Assembly (NCBI RefSeq): GCF_044891285.1
Contig: NZ_JAUIYO010000011.1
Location: 25,782 to 89,781, forward strand
Length of the DNA stretch: 64,000 bases
From: Pseudobacillus lumedeiriae
GTDB taxonomy: Bacteria > Bacillota > Bacilli > Bacillales > Domibacillaceae
Reading direction: 5' to 3'
The translations under genes were made by a program, and so were the position numbers. The notes under the pieces are model-generated. The model ran no database searches and was not told the origin of the DNA. It saw only the letters and a program-made list of their open reading frames with translations. Below, piece after piece: positions 25,850 through 34,586 of this stretch. Position 1 is the first letter of the stretch; each line of letters starts with the position of its first letter.

Positions 25850-27274
25850 ATGAAGAATTGGAAAATCTATATTAACGGTGAGTGGATCGAAACAGAAAGA
25901 ACAATTGAGGTCATTAATCCAGCCACAAAAGAAGTGATCGCGACTATTCCAGATGGCGGCACAGAAGAAGCGGAAAAAGCAGCGGATGCGGCATATGGGG
26001 CGTTAAAACAATGGTCGAAGCTGACAGCAAATGATCGGGCGAACCATTTAATGAATTGGTACCGCTTAATCGATGAAAATAAAGAAGAAATCGGTAAGAT
26101 CATGACGCAAGAACAAGGAAAGCCGCTACAAGAGGCAATCGGTGAAGTGGGCTATGCGAACAGCTTTATTTCTTGGTACGCAGAAGAAGGAAAACGCATT
26201 TATGGTGAAACAATTCCTGCGTCTCATCCAAATAAGCGTTTATTCGTTCAAAAAGAGCCAGTAGGTGTCATCGCAGCCATTACTCCATGGAACTTCCCAG
26301 CAGCGATGATTACGAGAAAAGTCGGCCCTGCTTTGGCAGCTGGATGTACAGCAATGATTAAGCCAGCGACACAAACACCTTTAACAGCGATTCGTCTTGT
26401 AGAATTAGCGGAAGAAGCAGGCATTCCAAAAGGGGTTATTAACATTGTAACAGGAAGCGCCCGCCAAATCAGTGAAGCGTGGATGAAAGATGGCCGCGTA
26501 CGGAAGGTTTCTTTCACTGGTTCTACAGAGGTCGGCAAGACGCTTATGCGCGGTGCAGCTGATACAGTGAAGAAAATTTCTCTTGAGCTTGGCGGACATG
26601 CACCATTTATCGTAACAGCGAATGCAGATATTGAAAAAGCAGCGAAGAACTTGATTGCTTCTAAATATCGTAACGCTGGACAAACGTGTGTATGCGCGAA
26701 TAGAGTGTACGTACACGAATCAATCGAAGCGGAATTTGCGGAAGCATTCAAGCAAGAGGTAGCTAAGTTGAAACTAGGAAACGGAATCGAAGAAGGCATT
26801 GATATCGGTCCGTTAATCGATGAGCAGGCCGTGGCGAAAGTCATCAGCCAAATTGAAGATGCGAAGCAAAAAGGCGGAAAAGTGATTGCCGGCGGTAAAG
26901 AAGCCGAAGGAGTGAATGGTTTCTTCATCGAACCAACAGTCATCACAAATATAACAGATGACATGCTCTGCATGAACGAAGAAACATTTGGACCGCTAGC
27001 ACCAATTGCGACGTACAAAACAACTGAAGAGGTGCTTGAGCGTGCGAATAACTCGCCATACGGCTTAGCAGCTTACGTATTCAGTGAAAACATCAAGGAA
27101 GCAATTGAGCTTTCTGAAGGCCTTGAATACGGCATTATCGGCTTAAATGATGGACTTCCATCTGTTGCGCAGGCTCCATTCGGCGGCTATAAAGAAAGCG
27201 GACTTGGCCGCGAAGGAAGCCATTTCGGCATCGATGAGTATTTAGAGATTAAATACATTTCTTTAGGGCTTTAA
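25850..27274 (+). CDS. gabD: Succinate-semialdehyde dehydrogenase GabD
   Basis: A 474-residue aldehyde dehydrogenase that oxidises succinate semialdehyde to succinate, completing GABA breakdown. The catalytic Glu is in LELGGHAPF, the catalytic Cys in NAGQTCVCANR, and the cofactor segment is FTGSTEVGKTL. The N-terminus KIYINGEWIETERTIEVINPATKE is typical. The start at 25850 follows AGAGGGGAAAG; an in-frame start at 25805 would overlap gabR and add residues the family lacks. A terminator follows. Confidence 0.93.
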   Translation: MKNWKIYINGEWIETERTIEVINPATKEVIATIPDGGTEEAEKAADAAYGALKQWSKLTANDRANHLMNWYRLIDENKEEIGKIMTQEQGKPLQEAIGEVGYANSFISWYAEEGKRIYGETIPASHPNKRLFVQKEPVGVIAAITPWNFPAAMITRKVGPALAAGCTAMIKPATQTPLTAIRLVELAEEAGIPKGVINIVTGSARQISEAWMKDGRVRKVSFTGSTEVGKTLMRGAADTVKKISLELGGHAPFIVTANADIEKAAKNLIASKYRNAGQTCVCANRVYVHESIEAEFAEAFKQEVAKLKLGNGIEEGIDIGPLIDEQAVAKVISQIEDAKQKGGKVIAGGKEAEGVNGFFIEPTVITNITDDMLCMNEETFGPLAPIATYKTTEEVLERANNSPYGLAAYVFSENIKEAIELSEGLEYGIIGLNDGLPSVAQAPFGGYKESGLGREGSHFGIDEYLEIKYISLGL

Positions 27275-27286
27275 TTTAATAGAAAA

Positions 27287-27341
27287 AAGAGGCTGTTCCG
27301 AAAATCGGTAGATCTGCTGGTTTTGGAACGGCCTCTTTATT
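27287..27341. terminator. Terminator after gabD
   Basis: AAGAGGCTGTTCCGAAAA ... TTTTGGAACGGCCTCTTT with a T-rich end. It lies between convergent gabD and gerC. Confidence 0.85.
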
Positions 27342-27369
27342 CATCATTTCTGCTTAAACAATCGTCAGC

Positions 27370-28452
27370 TTATTCCACGATGCCTGTGCTTCTAATTTCA
27401 ACTTTCATTTGAAAATCGATAGGGAGAGAGCGATAACGTTCATCCCAGCCTGTCTTGTCAAAATTTCTGTAATGGCTTCGCACTTTTTCACCGATTCGCA
27501 GCGGATCTGTGCCTAAGGATTGCAGTTTTTTCACCATCTTTTCTGCCCTATTCGTCATTTCTTTCTTCCACTCCTGCTCTAACTTGTGAATAGAAGATTT
27601 TTTGTTCAGTCCCAATAGGCTGGAGGCTTCCCTCACCTGTCCCAGCATAGAAACTTGAATGGTAATCCGTGGATTGTCTTCAGGTCCTGATACTTTATAT
27701 TTTACTTTTGATCGAATATCCTCAATATTCACGTATGTGTTATCTTTTAACGTGATTTCATATAAGCCCCCTTTTGTCTTTTGGTAAAGAAGTCTAAATA
27801 AGGTACTGTCTCGTATAGAAAGGGATCCTACATACCGATCGTCCTTGAAAAGAGCCAGTCCTTTATAATGAATATGGTCATGTTTCTTCTCTAATAGAGG
27901 CAGGAAAGGGTCTTGGCCGAACGCTTTATACTGAGATAAGAAAGCATGAACAGTCGGCTCAGGAATAAAGTCTTTCAACGTTTCTGCCGTGAAGTGAGAA
28001 AGATACTGGGCAGTATTTTGTGCATTAGGATAGGGAAAAGTTAATAACTCTTCCGCGCTTCCGTCAACGACCGCCATATGCACATCCCGGCCGATCGCGA
28101 TGGAGCGTCCAATCGGATCCGCAAGGTTTTTAATTCCATGTTGCGCAAGCTCTTTGCTGATCAAGAAGTTATTCAGACGTCCTACTCTAAGAGGCCTCTG
28201 AGCCTCCATTTGCTGCTTTTGCTGGATGTCTAATATCGTACGACCTACGGCTGTAAAGAAGGAGGGGACGGGCTGTACATTTTGTCCCGGTGGATAAAAA
28301 GGAGCTGAAGCAGTTCCCTTTATCTGATGTTCGTCCACATAATCATAACTAACAGCAGAGATATGCTCGATATCTTCAAGTGTCTGCGGCTTAATGGAAT
28401 AATTAAATATTAATATAAGAATGAAGAGGCTCCACAATACGAAAGATTTCAT
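27370..28452 (-). CDS. Ger(x)C-family spore germination protein, lipobox absent
   Basis: A 360-residue C subunit of a GerA-type germinant receptor, recognisable by PLRVGRLNNFLISKELAQHG, the domain-order of GerAC-like proteins and the C-terminal VKKLQSLGTDPLRIGEKVR segment. Canonical C subunits are lipoproteins with a Cys right after the signal peptide. Here the N-terminal hydrophobic stretch runs into NYSIKPQTLEDIEHISAV with no Cys at all, so acylation seems impossible and the stretch may act as an anchor. The start overlaps the gerB stop by four bases (ATGA). Confidence 0.88.
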   Translation of the reverse strand: MKSFVLWSLFILILIFNYSIKPQTLEDIEHISAVSYDYVDEHQIKGTASAPFYPPGQNVQPVPSFFTAVGRTILDIQQKQQMEAQRPLRVGRLNNFLISKELAQHGIKNLADPIGRSIAIGRDVHMAVVDGSAEELLTFPYPNAQNTAQYLSHFTAETLKDFIPEPTVHAFLSQYKAFGQDPFLPLLEKKHDHIHYKGLALFKDDRYVGSLSIRDSTLFRLLYQKTKGGLYEITLKDNTYVNIEDIRSKVKYKVSGPEDNPRITIQVSMLGQVREASSLLGLNKKSSIHKLEQEWKKEMTNRAEKMVKKLQSLGTDPLRIGEKVRSHYRNFDKTGWDERYRSLPIDFQMKVEIRSTGIVE

Positions 28453-29540
28453 GATGTTCCCCTCAATTTATTTCGAATCAGCTGGTAGAAGAAGAGAAAA
28501 GGAATGTAAGCATAAATGACGTACATAGCCACCACTCCTATGAAGTCAATTAATGAATAGAGCTGAGCCCGCTCTTTAAAGAAAGGAGTTGCCACAATAA
28601 CGATCGAAAGAAAGAGAACTAGGCTATATTTTTGTTTCATAGAAAATAGTTGTTTCACTCCTCGTGTCGCAGCCCACATATATATACATAGATTAGGGAG
28701 AATAATAAACAGCCACGCAGTAATCCCTGCATACTCAAACCTTTCAAGAAAAGGAAAATCAACAATTTTCCATAAAGTGACTTGAGGCCAAATTGTCTGT
28801 TCTAATTGGTTAAAGCTAAAGTACACGAAACAAATAAGGGCTGAGAACAAATAAAAAAAGGTACTCACTGCAATGCCGAGCTGTGCCCATTTTTGTGAGC
28901 TGGGGGCATTTTTTATAAAAGGATAAAAGAACAAAATCGTTTCAAATCCTGAAAAATATAAAGACATTACTTTAGAACCAGCTAATAAATCACTTGCTGA
29001 ATGCTCCATAATAGGAAACAGATAAGAAAATTGGGGCTGTTCTAAAGCGAATATGTTTAACGATAGTAAAGGAATCAGGATGAAGAAACTGAAAAAACAA
29101 AGCCCGACAATGACCCGAAATCCTCCGATCACATACACATAGATGAGAACAGCGAGGATGAAAGTAATATACCATGTACTCATCTGGTAAAACATCCACA
29201 CTTGAACGACTTCGATATACCGGCGGATGACAGTTACTGTTGCCAAAACCATGTACGCAACTAATGCTAAACTAAGCAGTCCGCCGATCCATTTGCCAAA
29301 CAAGTCTTTGTGAATAGCGAAAATATCGTTGTTTCCTTTATTTAAAATCTGGTAAAGCATCCATAAAATAATATGGATAGAGACGGCGCTGATAATAATG
29401 GAAATCCAGGCATCCTGGCCTGCTTCTTTCGCCAAATATCGTTGGAAGCTTAGAATGCCTATACCAATTTGCGTAGAGATGATAATATAAAAAACTAAGA
29501 AAGAGGAAACTTTTTTGTCGTCTGATGGTAAGGGCAGCAT
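28449..29540 (-). CDS. GerB-family germination permease subunit
   Basis: A 363-residue integral membrane protein with about ten hydrophobic segments and the spore germination permease pattern: FLVFYIIISTQIGIGILSF at the start, an AKEAGQDAWISI block and a late YIPFLFFYQLI. This subunit of the APC superfamily binds the germinant in known receptors. GGAGGTGG precedes the ATG. The order A-B-C on the minus strand is that of a complete germinant receptor operon. Confidence 0.92.
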   Translation of the reverse strand: MLPLPSDDKKVSSFLVFYIIISTQIGIGILSFQRYLAKEAGQDAWISIIISAVSIHIILWMLYQILNKGNNDIFAIHKDLFGKWIGGLLSLALVAYMVLATVTVIRRYIEVVQVWMFYQMSTWYITFILAVLIYVYVIGGFRVIVGLCFFSFFILIPLLSLNIFALEQPQFSYLFPIMEHSASDLLAGSKVMSLYFSGFETILFFYPFIKNAPSSQKWAQLGIAVSTFFYLFSALICFVYFSFNQLEQTIWPQVTLWKIVDFPFLERFEYAGITAWLFIILPNLCIYMWAATRGVKQLFSMKQKYSLVLFLSIVIVATPFFKERAQLYSLIDFIGVVAMYVIYAYIPFLFFYQLIRNKLRGTS

Positions 29541-29561
29541 GCCGCCACCTCCATGTTTAAA

Positions 29562-31052
29562 TTAATCGTCAATGTCCCAATTGTTTTTCTTTAATGCCTT
29601 TGGCTGAAATCTAAAATCATCCTTGGGTCTTGATAGCAACGGCCGTTTCTCCTGTTTATTGAAAGGAAGACGGATGAATGAATCTTTCAAATCCGGCAGA
29701 CGCAGCGGGTATAATGGTTCCAGAAAAGGACGTCCTAAAGAAGTCAGCTTTAACAAATGGGCTAAAAGAAAAGCAGCACAAACAGCCATACCTAATAGAC
29801 CGAGCAGCTGGGCGAACAGCAGAAAAGGAAAGCGGATCAGGCGGATTCCATTTGTGATTCCATAGACAGGTGCGGTGAAAGAGGCAAGTGCACTTAACGC
29901 GACGATAATGATCAGCACGTTGCTTGTCAGCCCGGCTTGAACGGCAGCTGTTCCGATGACAATCCCGCCCACGATCCCGATCGTCTGCCCGACTTTTGTC
30001 GGCAGCCTGGCCCCTGCTTCCCGCAGAAGTTCAATCGTCAGTTCAAGAATAATCGCTTCTAAAATAGGAGGAAAAGGAATGCCGGCTCGTGATGAAATAA
30101 GCGTGCCCAACAAATCTTGGGGGATCATCTCATAATGATACGTTAAAATGGCTACATAAGCAGGTGTCCCCCAAATAGAGAGCATCATTGCAAACAAACG
30201 AAGCAGCCGTAAAAAAGAAGCTACATTCCAAAGTGCAAAATAATCTTCAGATGCTGAAAAAAATTCAAAAAATGTCGCTGGTGCCGTCAGGGCAATCGGT
30301 GATCCCTCAACAAGAATAGCCACTTTGCCTTCAGAAAGTATACCTGTCACCCGGTCAGGCCGTTCTGTCTCGATAAATTGCGGAAAGGGGGACTGTCCAT
30401 TATCGGCCATCATTTGTGTAAGAAACGAGCTGTCGATGACTTCATCGTAATCGATTGCCCCAATCCGTTGAATAACGGTATTAACGTTCTCCTCGTCAGC
30501 GATGCCTTTGACATAAACGACCGCCACCCGGGTTTTTGATAACTTGCCCACAGATAGTTCTTTCGTTTGTAATTCCAGGACATGCAGCCGATTGCGAATG
30601 AGGTTTAGATTCGTATCTAACGATTCAACAAATGCGACTTTTGGTCCGAGTACAGAAGATTCCGTTTCCGGAACGGACACTTGTCTCTTCTGGACATCTG
30701 GTACAGGAACGAGAAGGCAAGAAGCATTCTTTTCCCCTGTATAAATGAGCAGAGACCCTGTCAATAGCTTCTCTCGGACGTCCGGGATCGCCTCTGTAAT
30801 GGTAACCCCCTCGATGGGCAGCTTTTCTTTTATTTCTTCTAACGTAGAACATTCTTTTTCTGTAAGAATAGAAAGAACATCGTGATGAACAGTTTCCGAA
30901 TTAACTAATGTTTTAAAATAGGCAATAAAAAAGGGGGAATTTTTATGAAGCTTAAATGTGAGAAAGTCTGATGATTCGCTACATGCTGCTAGTAGTTCGG
31001 ACAGTTCATTTGCTTGAAAGGGTAAACGGCCTTTATTGAACTTTTTCCACAT
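29562..31052 (-). CDS. GerA-family germination protein subunit A
   Basis: A 496-residue A subunit of a germinant receptor. A large N-terminal soluble domain (about 1-260) holds the conserved RNRLHVLELQTKELSVGKLSKTRVAVVYVKGIAD region. Several membrane segments follow, with the signature VGQTIGIVGGIVIGTAAVQAG and PAYVAILTYHYEMIP. AAAGGAGGA lies upstream. A CATAATA sequence at 31101-31107 (minus strand) resembles the forespore sigma-G -10 element, which would suit a receptor gene; the -35 is unclear. Confidence 0.94.
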   Translation of the reverse strand: MWKKFNKGRLPFQANELSELLAACSESSDFLTFKLHKNSPFFIAYFKTLVNSETVHHDVLSILTEKECSTLEEIKEKLPIEGVTITEAIPDVREKLLTGSLLIYTGEKNASCLLVPVPDVQKRQVSVPETESSVLGPKVAFVESLDTNLNLIRNRLHVLELQTKELSVGKLSKTRVAVVYVKGIADEENVNTVIQRIGAIDYDEVIDSSFLTQMMADNGQSPFPQFIETERPDRVTGILSEGKVAILVEGSPIALTAPATFFEFFSASEDYFALWNVASFLRLLRLFAMMLSIWGTPAYVAILTYHYEMIPQDLLGTLISSRAGIPFPPILEAIILELTIELLREAGARLPTKVGQTIGIVGGIVIGTAAVQAGLTSNVLIIIVALSALASFTAPVYGITNGIRLIRFPFLLFAQLLGLLGMAVCAAFLLAHLLKLTSLGRPFLEPLYPLRLPDLKDSFIRLPFNKQEKRPLLSRPKDDFRFQPKALKKNNWDIDD

Positions 31053-31260
31053 TGAAGATTCTTCCTCCTTTCATTATTGCTTCACTTGACTGTCAGCTTT
31101 TATTATGGACAAGAGGAGAAAGGGTTATAACATGATCATAGAAAAATATAACTGTTTGTAAAGAAAAGGTTTATTTTATGAGGGAGAAAAGATGGTTCAG
31201 CCAAGCTAATGAGATGAAAATTGAGAAAACTATCAAGTTCTTTACTATGGACATTGAAAA

Positions 31261-31303
31261 AGGAGCTGTTCTATAAGCGGATGGCTTATAGAACAGCTCC
31301 TAA
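31261..31303 (-). terminator. Terminator downstream of yutJ
   Basis: A perfect 17-bp stem, AGGAGCTGTTCTATAAG with CTTATAGAACAGCTCCT, is followed on the minus strand by five T. It separates yutJ from gerA; the rest of the 31053-31379 gap shows only AT-rich upstream sequence of gerA. Confidence 0.88.
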
Positions 31304-31379
31304 AGAAAGATGATTCTGTTTTCTTTTCGTTTTGTGCGCAGGATTAAAATCTAGCGAAATTGAGAATGATTCACCTAAG

Positions 31380-32447
31380 TTATCCGTTATGATAGCGATA
31401 CATCCAAAGAACGCCAGATTTTAAGAAACGTGCTACCCGGCCTGTAATCGCGCGGTCAGCTACAAAGCCAAAGCCTTGTTTTTTACCGAGGGAGCCTAGA
31501 ATCCCCTTTAATTTGATTTCCGGCAATTCTGCTGGCAGCGGTTCGTCTTTCCAGCGCTTGAGAAGGACTTGAACAATTTGTTCCGCTTGTTCTTCCGCTA
31601 GTTGAGCACTTGGTGCATGCGGCAGGCTGGCGCAGTCGCCGACGACATAGACGTGCTCATCATTTGGCAGGTTGTGATATTGAGAGAGCTTGACGCGTCC
31701 AGAACGGTCCTTTTCGACCGGCATATTACGGACGACTGGACTTGGCTGAATACCGGCTGTCCACACAACCGCATCCATTGGATACGCATCATCATGGTTA
31801 TAGATCGTGTGCGGTTCTACTTTTGTAATGTTGGCATTGTTGATCACTTCCACGCCATGATCAACAAACCACTTGTGGATGTATTTACTTAACCGTTCCG
31901 GGAAGTCTTTCAAAATTCGATGACCGCGGTCAAATAATTTAATATCAAGGTCCGGGCGGCTTTCGCGCAGTTCACTTGCCAATTCGATTCCGCTTAACCC
32001 TGCCCCTACAATGCCGACTTTGGAACCTGCCGGCATATTGGAAAGTGTCTGGTACGTTTGACGAGACTTATCAATCGTTTGGATGCTGTGTGTACACTCT
32101 TCAGCTCCTGGCACGTTGTGATAGGTATCCACACACCCTAGGCCGATCACAAGGTCATCGTATGAAATGGCTTCTTTATCTTTAATAAGGACTTGTTTGT
32201 TCTCTAAGTCAATCTCGGTGACTTCTCCGAATACATGGTTTAAGCGGGCATGCTCGGGAAAGGTTACCCGAACTTCCTGATCAGAAACCGTTCCTGCTGC
32301 AAGAGCGTAATATTCTGTTTTTAAGCTGTGGTATGGAAACTTATCTACTAATGTAATCGTGACATCTTCAGGTAGTTGATTTGGAAGCAGCCGAAGCAAT
32401 ACACGCATATTGCCGTAGCCTCCGCCAAGAAGTACTAAATTTTTCAT
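31380..32447 (-). CDS. yutJ: NDH-2-like FAD/NAD(P) oxidoreductase YutJ
   Basis: A 355-residue flavoprotein related to type II NADH dehydrogenases. It has the N-terminal FAD motif LLGGGYGNMRVL, the second nucleotide motif VGIVGAGLSGIELASEL and the C-terminal FAD-binding VYVVGDCASLPH. It is shorter than true NDH-2 and lacks a clear C-terminal membrane anchor, so its electron acceptor is uncertain. ATG at 32447 is preferred, as AAAGGGAC lies nine bases upstream. Confidence 0.88.
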   Translation of the reverse strand: MKNLVLLGGGYGNMRVLLRLLPNQLPEDVTITLVDKFPYHSLKTEYYALAAGTVSDQEVRVTFPEHARLNHVFGEVTEIDLENKQVLIKDKEAISYDDLVIGLGCVDTYHNVPGAEECTHSIQTIDKSRQTYQTLSNMPAGSKVGIVGAGLSGIELASELRESRPDLDIKLFDRGHRILKDFPERLSKYIHKWFVDHGVEVINNANITKVEPHTIYNHDDAYPMDAVVWTAGIQPSPVVRNMPVEKDRSGRVKLSQYHNLPNDEHVYVVGDCASLPHAPSAQLAEEQAEQIVQVLLKRWKDEPLPAELPEIKLKGILGSLGKKQGFGFVADRAITGRVARFLKSGVLWMYRYHNG

Positions 32448-32523
32448 CTGCATGTCCCTTTCTGTACAATATGTATTTAAATTTTGATGTTCTCGGAAAT
32501 GAAGATTAAAGCAACGAAACGAT

Positions 32524-32686
32524 TTTATCCCGCATTAACTGGCAGTAAGACCCTTACCTCGAGGCTTCAGCTTGTTTCTAAGAAGCATAGGTGGGGGATC
32601 AACTGCCAGTAAGCGCCCGGTCCATTCAACTAACCATGAGGGGGATGAAGAAATTCCCCCCCCTCATGGAAGTTTCATTTTATTCT
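32524..32686. repeat. Structured intergenic element, copy 1
   Basis: A ~160-base element beginning TTTATCCCGCATTAACTG and ending GGAAGTTTCATTTTATT. It holds an ACTGGCAGT / ACTGCCAGT inverted pair, an ACCT...AGGT stem and a terminal hairpin CCATGAGGGGG ... CCCCCTCATGG. A second full copy lies at 62119-62281 and a deleted one at 49954-50060. It contains no gene and fills most of the gap before yuzB. Confidence 0.85.
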
Positions 32687-32810
32687 GCCATCATGAGTAT
32701 ATCTAAATACAGCGTTTTTCACAACAGACATTAGGTATTTTCACTTTAAAGTTTTCTGCTTTTCTCTAGGGATAAGAGATAGTAGAATAGAGGAAAGAGG
32801 TGAATGGAGA

Positions 32811-33047
32811 ATGAAACCGATTATTGAATTTTGTATTAGTAATTTAGCAAACGGTGCGCAAAAAGCACTTGAAATATTAGAAAGAGATTCCAATCTTGAT
32901 GTCATTGAGTATGGTTGTCTCGGCTATTGTACCAAATGTGCAGAAGGGCTGTATGCGCTCGTAAATGGAGAACCGGTCACAGGACAAACTCCAGAAGAGC
33001 TGGTCGATCATATTTATGAATATCTAGAAGAAAATCCAATGTTTTAA
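32811..33047 (+). CDS. yuzB: YuzB, DUF1450 protein
   Basis: A 78-residue protein of the YuzB family (same length as in B. subtilis), with IEFCISNLANGAQKALEILE and a YGCLGYCTKCAEGLYALVNG segment whose three cysteines could bind a metal or cluster. The function is unknown. AAAGAGGTG lies upstream of the ATG. It stands beside yutJ as in B. subtilis and ends in a strong hairpin. Confidence 0.9.
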   Translation: MKPIIEFCISNLANGAQKALEILERDSNLDVIEYGCLGYCTKCAEGLYALVNGEPVTGQTPEELVDHIYEYLEENPMF

Positions 33048-33052
33048 TCAAT

Positions 33053-33096
33053 AAGGATGTCCCAAAAGTATAACTTTTAGGAGCATCCTTTTTTGT
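33053..33096 (+). terminator. Terminator after yuzB
   Basis: AAGGATGTCCCAAAAG ... CTTTTAGGAGCATCCTT is followed by T residues; third copy of the hairpin seen after sufB and at 21802. Confidence 0.85.
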
Positions 33097-33099
33097 ATG

Positions 33100-33270
33100 A
33101 TTCTTTACATTTGTCTGTTGATGTTCGTTCCAGGCGCCTCCGCTTTTCTTTGTCCAGCTGCGCCTAGCTCCTCGAGGTCAAATAACCTTTCCCAATGAAG
33201 CCAAAGAGCGGCTTCTTTGGTGAAAGAACATTTGCTTGTCGGGGCTGACCGAGGCGCTTCCGCTTTTCTT
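33100..33270 (-). repeat. Hybrid of two dispersed repeats
   Basis: The first ~30 bases (TTTGTCTGTTGATGTTCGTTCCAGGCGCC) match the right end of the element at 5628. The remainder, read on the minus strand, starts GAAAAGCGGAAGCGCCTCGG and carries CTCGAGGAGCTAGGCGC, matching the tandem repeat between sufC and sufD. This looks like one repeat joined to or inserted in another. Confidence 0.6.
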
Positions 33271-33271
33271 A

Positions 33272-33973
33272 CTACACGTTTGCTTCGTTTTTTTTCATGT
33301 TGTCCCGCAGTTCGTACCAGCGGTCTCGTGCCATTTCAATGAGTTGTTTTTCTCTCGGTTCGCGCTGTTTTTCAAGCACTTTTGAGAAATAGGTGACCGC
33401 TTTGTCCCATTGATCAATTCGCACGTGTAATTCTGCCAGTAAATATAGGACCTTTACATCTGACATCGATGTTAACGTTAAATCTTCATTAATATATGCT
33501 TCTTCATATTGTTTGGCTGCAAGAGCAAGGAAGCGTTTTTCCTCACCCGTTTCTGATACATCCCGATAAAGCCAAGCCGTGCGCAGGGCCAGTCCTGCTA
33601 GTGTTAAGTGTTTTTCTTTTTTCAGCAGGCCGGAATAGAGAGCGAGTTTATAGCTGTTAATCGCTTTATGAATGGTTCTTTGTCTGCCGTAATCCTGGTG
33701 AACCCAGTTGCTCGAAATTTTTTCTTTCAATACATTTTTCGTGCCGGGAGCAAAAAACTTGGAGAAGTCATCGGTGAAGGAATATCCGCAATGAGGGCAT
33801 ACTTTCACGTTATAGAGCAATGGATTGATTTCAGGATCTTCATACTTAGGCTTTAAATCAGTGTCCTGTCCCATTACTTTGACGAAACGATTTCTTACTT
33901 TTATGGATGAAAATGTCTGCTGGCATAGGTGGCATTTTTCTTCTTTTTCATAAAAAGGGGAGATATTGTCCAT
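33272..33973 (-). CDS. DUF2225 zinc-ribbon protein
   Basis: A 233-residue cytosolic protein of the DUF2225 family. Two CxxC pairs (Cys14/Cys17 in CHLCQ and a VCPHCGYSF motif near 60) suggest a zinc site. The C-terminal half is helical and TPR-like (AAKQYEEAYINED, LAELHVRIDQWDKAVTYFSKVL). AGGAGG lies eight bases before the ATG. The function is unknown. Confidence 0.85.
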   Translation of the reverse strand: MDNISPFYEKEEKCHLCQQTFSSIKVRNRFVKVMGQDTDLKPKYEDPEINPLLYNVKVCPHCGYSFTDDFSKFFAPGTKNVLKEKISSNWVHQDYGRQRTIHKAINSYKLALYSGLLKKEKHLTLAGLALRTAWLYRDVSETGEEKRFLALAAKQYEEAYINEDLTLTSMSDVKVLYLLAELHVRIDQWDKAVTYFSKVLEKQREPREKQLIEMARDRWYELRDNMKKNEANV

Positions 33974-34169
33974 TTCAACTGCCTCCTAGATACTTTTTAT
34001 AAGTCGATCTACTTAATCTTCTTTATTGATTATACCTCTTTTTGTGTAAAAAGAACTATGTAAAAGGAACTTTTCCGTGAATTTTTATGAACCTTAGAAG
34101 TTAAATGGTTGAGAAGGTTTTTGGTGATGTATATACTAATAGTAGCAATAGAAGAATGGAGGGATCCCA

Positions 34170-34538
34170 TTGCAAGAACAAGAAGTAGTGAAGATTACAG
34201 AAGCAGCTGCTTTTCAGATTAAAGAGATGATGAAACAAAACGAGGAAGAAGGAGCCGCTTTACGTGTAACCGTGCATGGCGGGGGATGCAGCGGCCTGTC
34301 TTACGGCATGGGATTTGACCGCGAGATAAAAGAGGACGACATTCAATTCAAGCAACATGACATTGACATTATTGTAGATCAAGAAAGTGCACCCATTTTA
34401 AATGGAACAGTGATTGATTATAAACAATCTTTAATGGGCGGAGGATTTACCATTGAAAATCCGAATGCCATTGCTTCATGCGGCTGCGGTTCATCCTTCC
34501 GCACAGCTGCTAATTCCGGCAAGCCGGAGAATTGTTAA
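34170..34538 (+). CDS. yutM: A-type Fe-S carrier YutM (IscA/ErpA family)
   Basis: A 122-residue HesB/IscA-family protein that transfers Fe-S clusters to targets. The three conserved cysteines are in GGGCSGLSY and SCGCGSS, with the family segment SLMGGGFTIENPNA. The start is TTG, about seven bases after GGAGGG; no ATG lies nearby. Together with sufCDSUB and yutI, the window holds much of the Bacillus Fe-S machinery. Confidence 0.93.
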   Translation: MQEQEVVKITEAAAFQIKEMMKQNEEEGAALRVTVHGGGCSGLSYGMGFDREIKEDDIQFKQHDIDIIVDQESAPILNGTVIDYKQSLMGGGFTIENPNAIASCGCGSSFRTAANSGKPENC

Positions 34539-34540
34539 AC

Positions 34541-34577
34541 AAGAAAAAGCGTCCTCTTCAGGGCGCTTTTTCTTATA
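34541..34577. terminator. Terminator after yutM
   Basis: AGAAAAAGCGTCC-tcttca-GGGCGCTTTTTCT, usable from both strands between convergent genes. Confidence 0.85.
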
Positions 34578-34586
34578 ATCGATTCA

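Noticed and set aside
26248..27018. A 256-codon minus-strand open frame
   Set aside because: It lies wholly inside gabD, whose catalytic motifs are intact on the plus strand; it is a codon-bias shadow.
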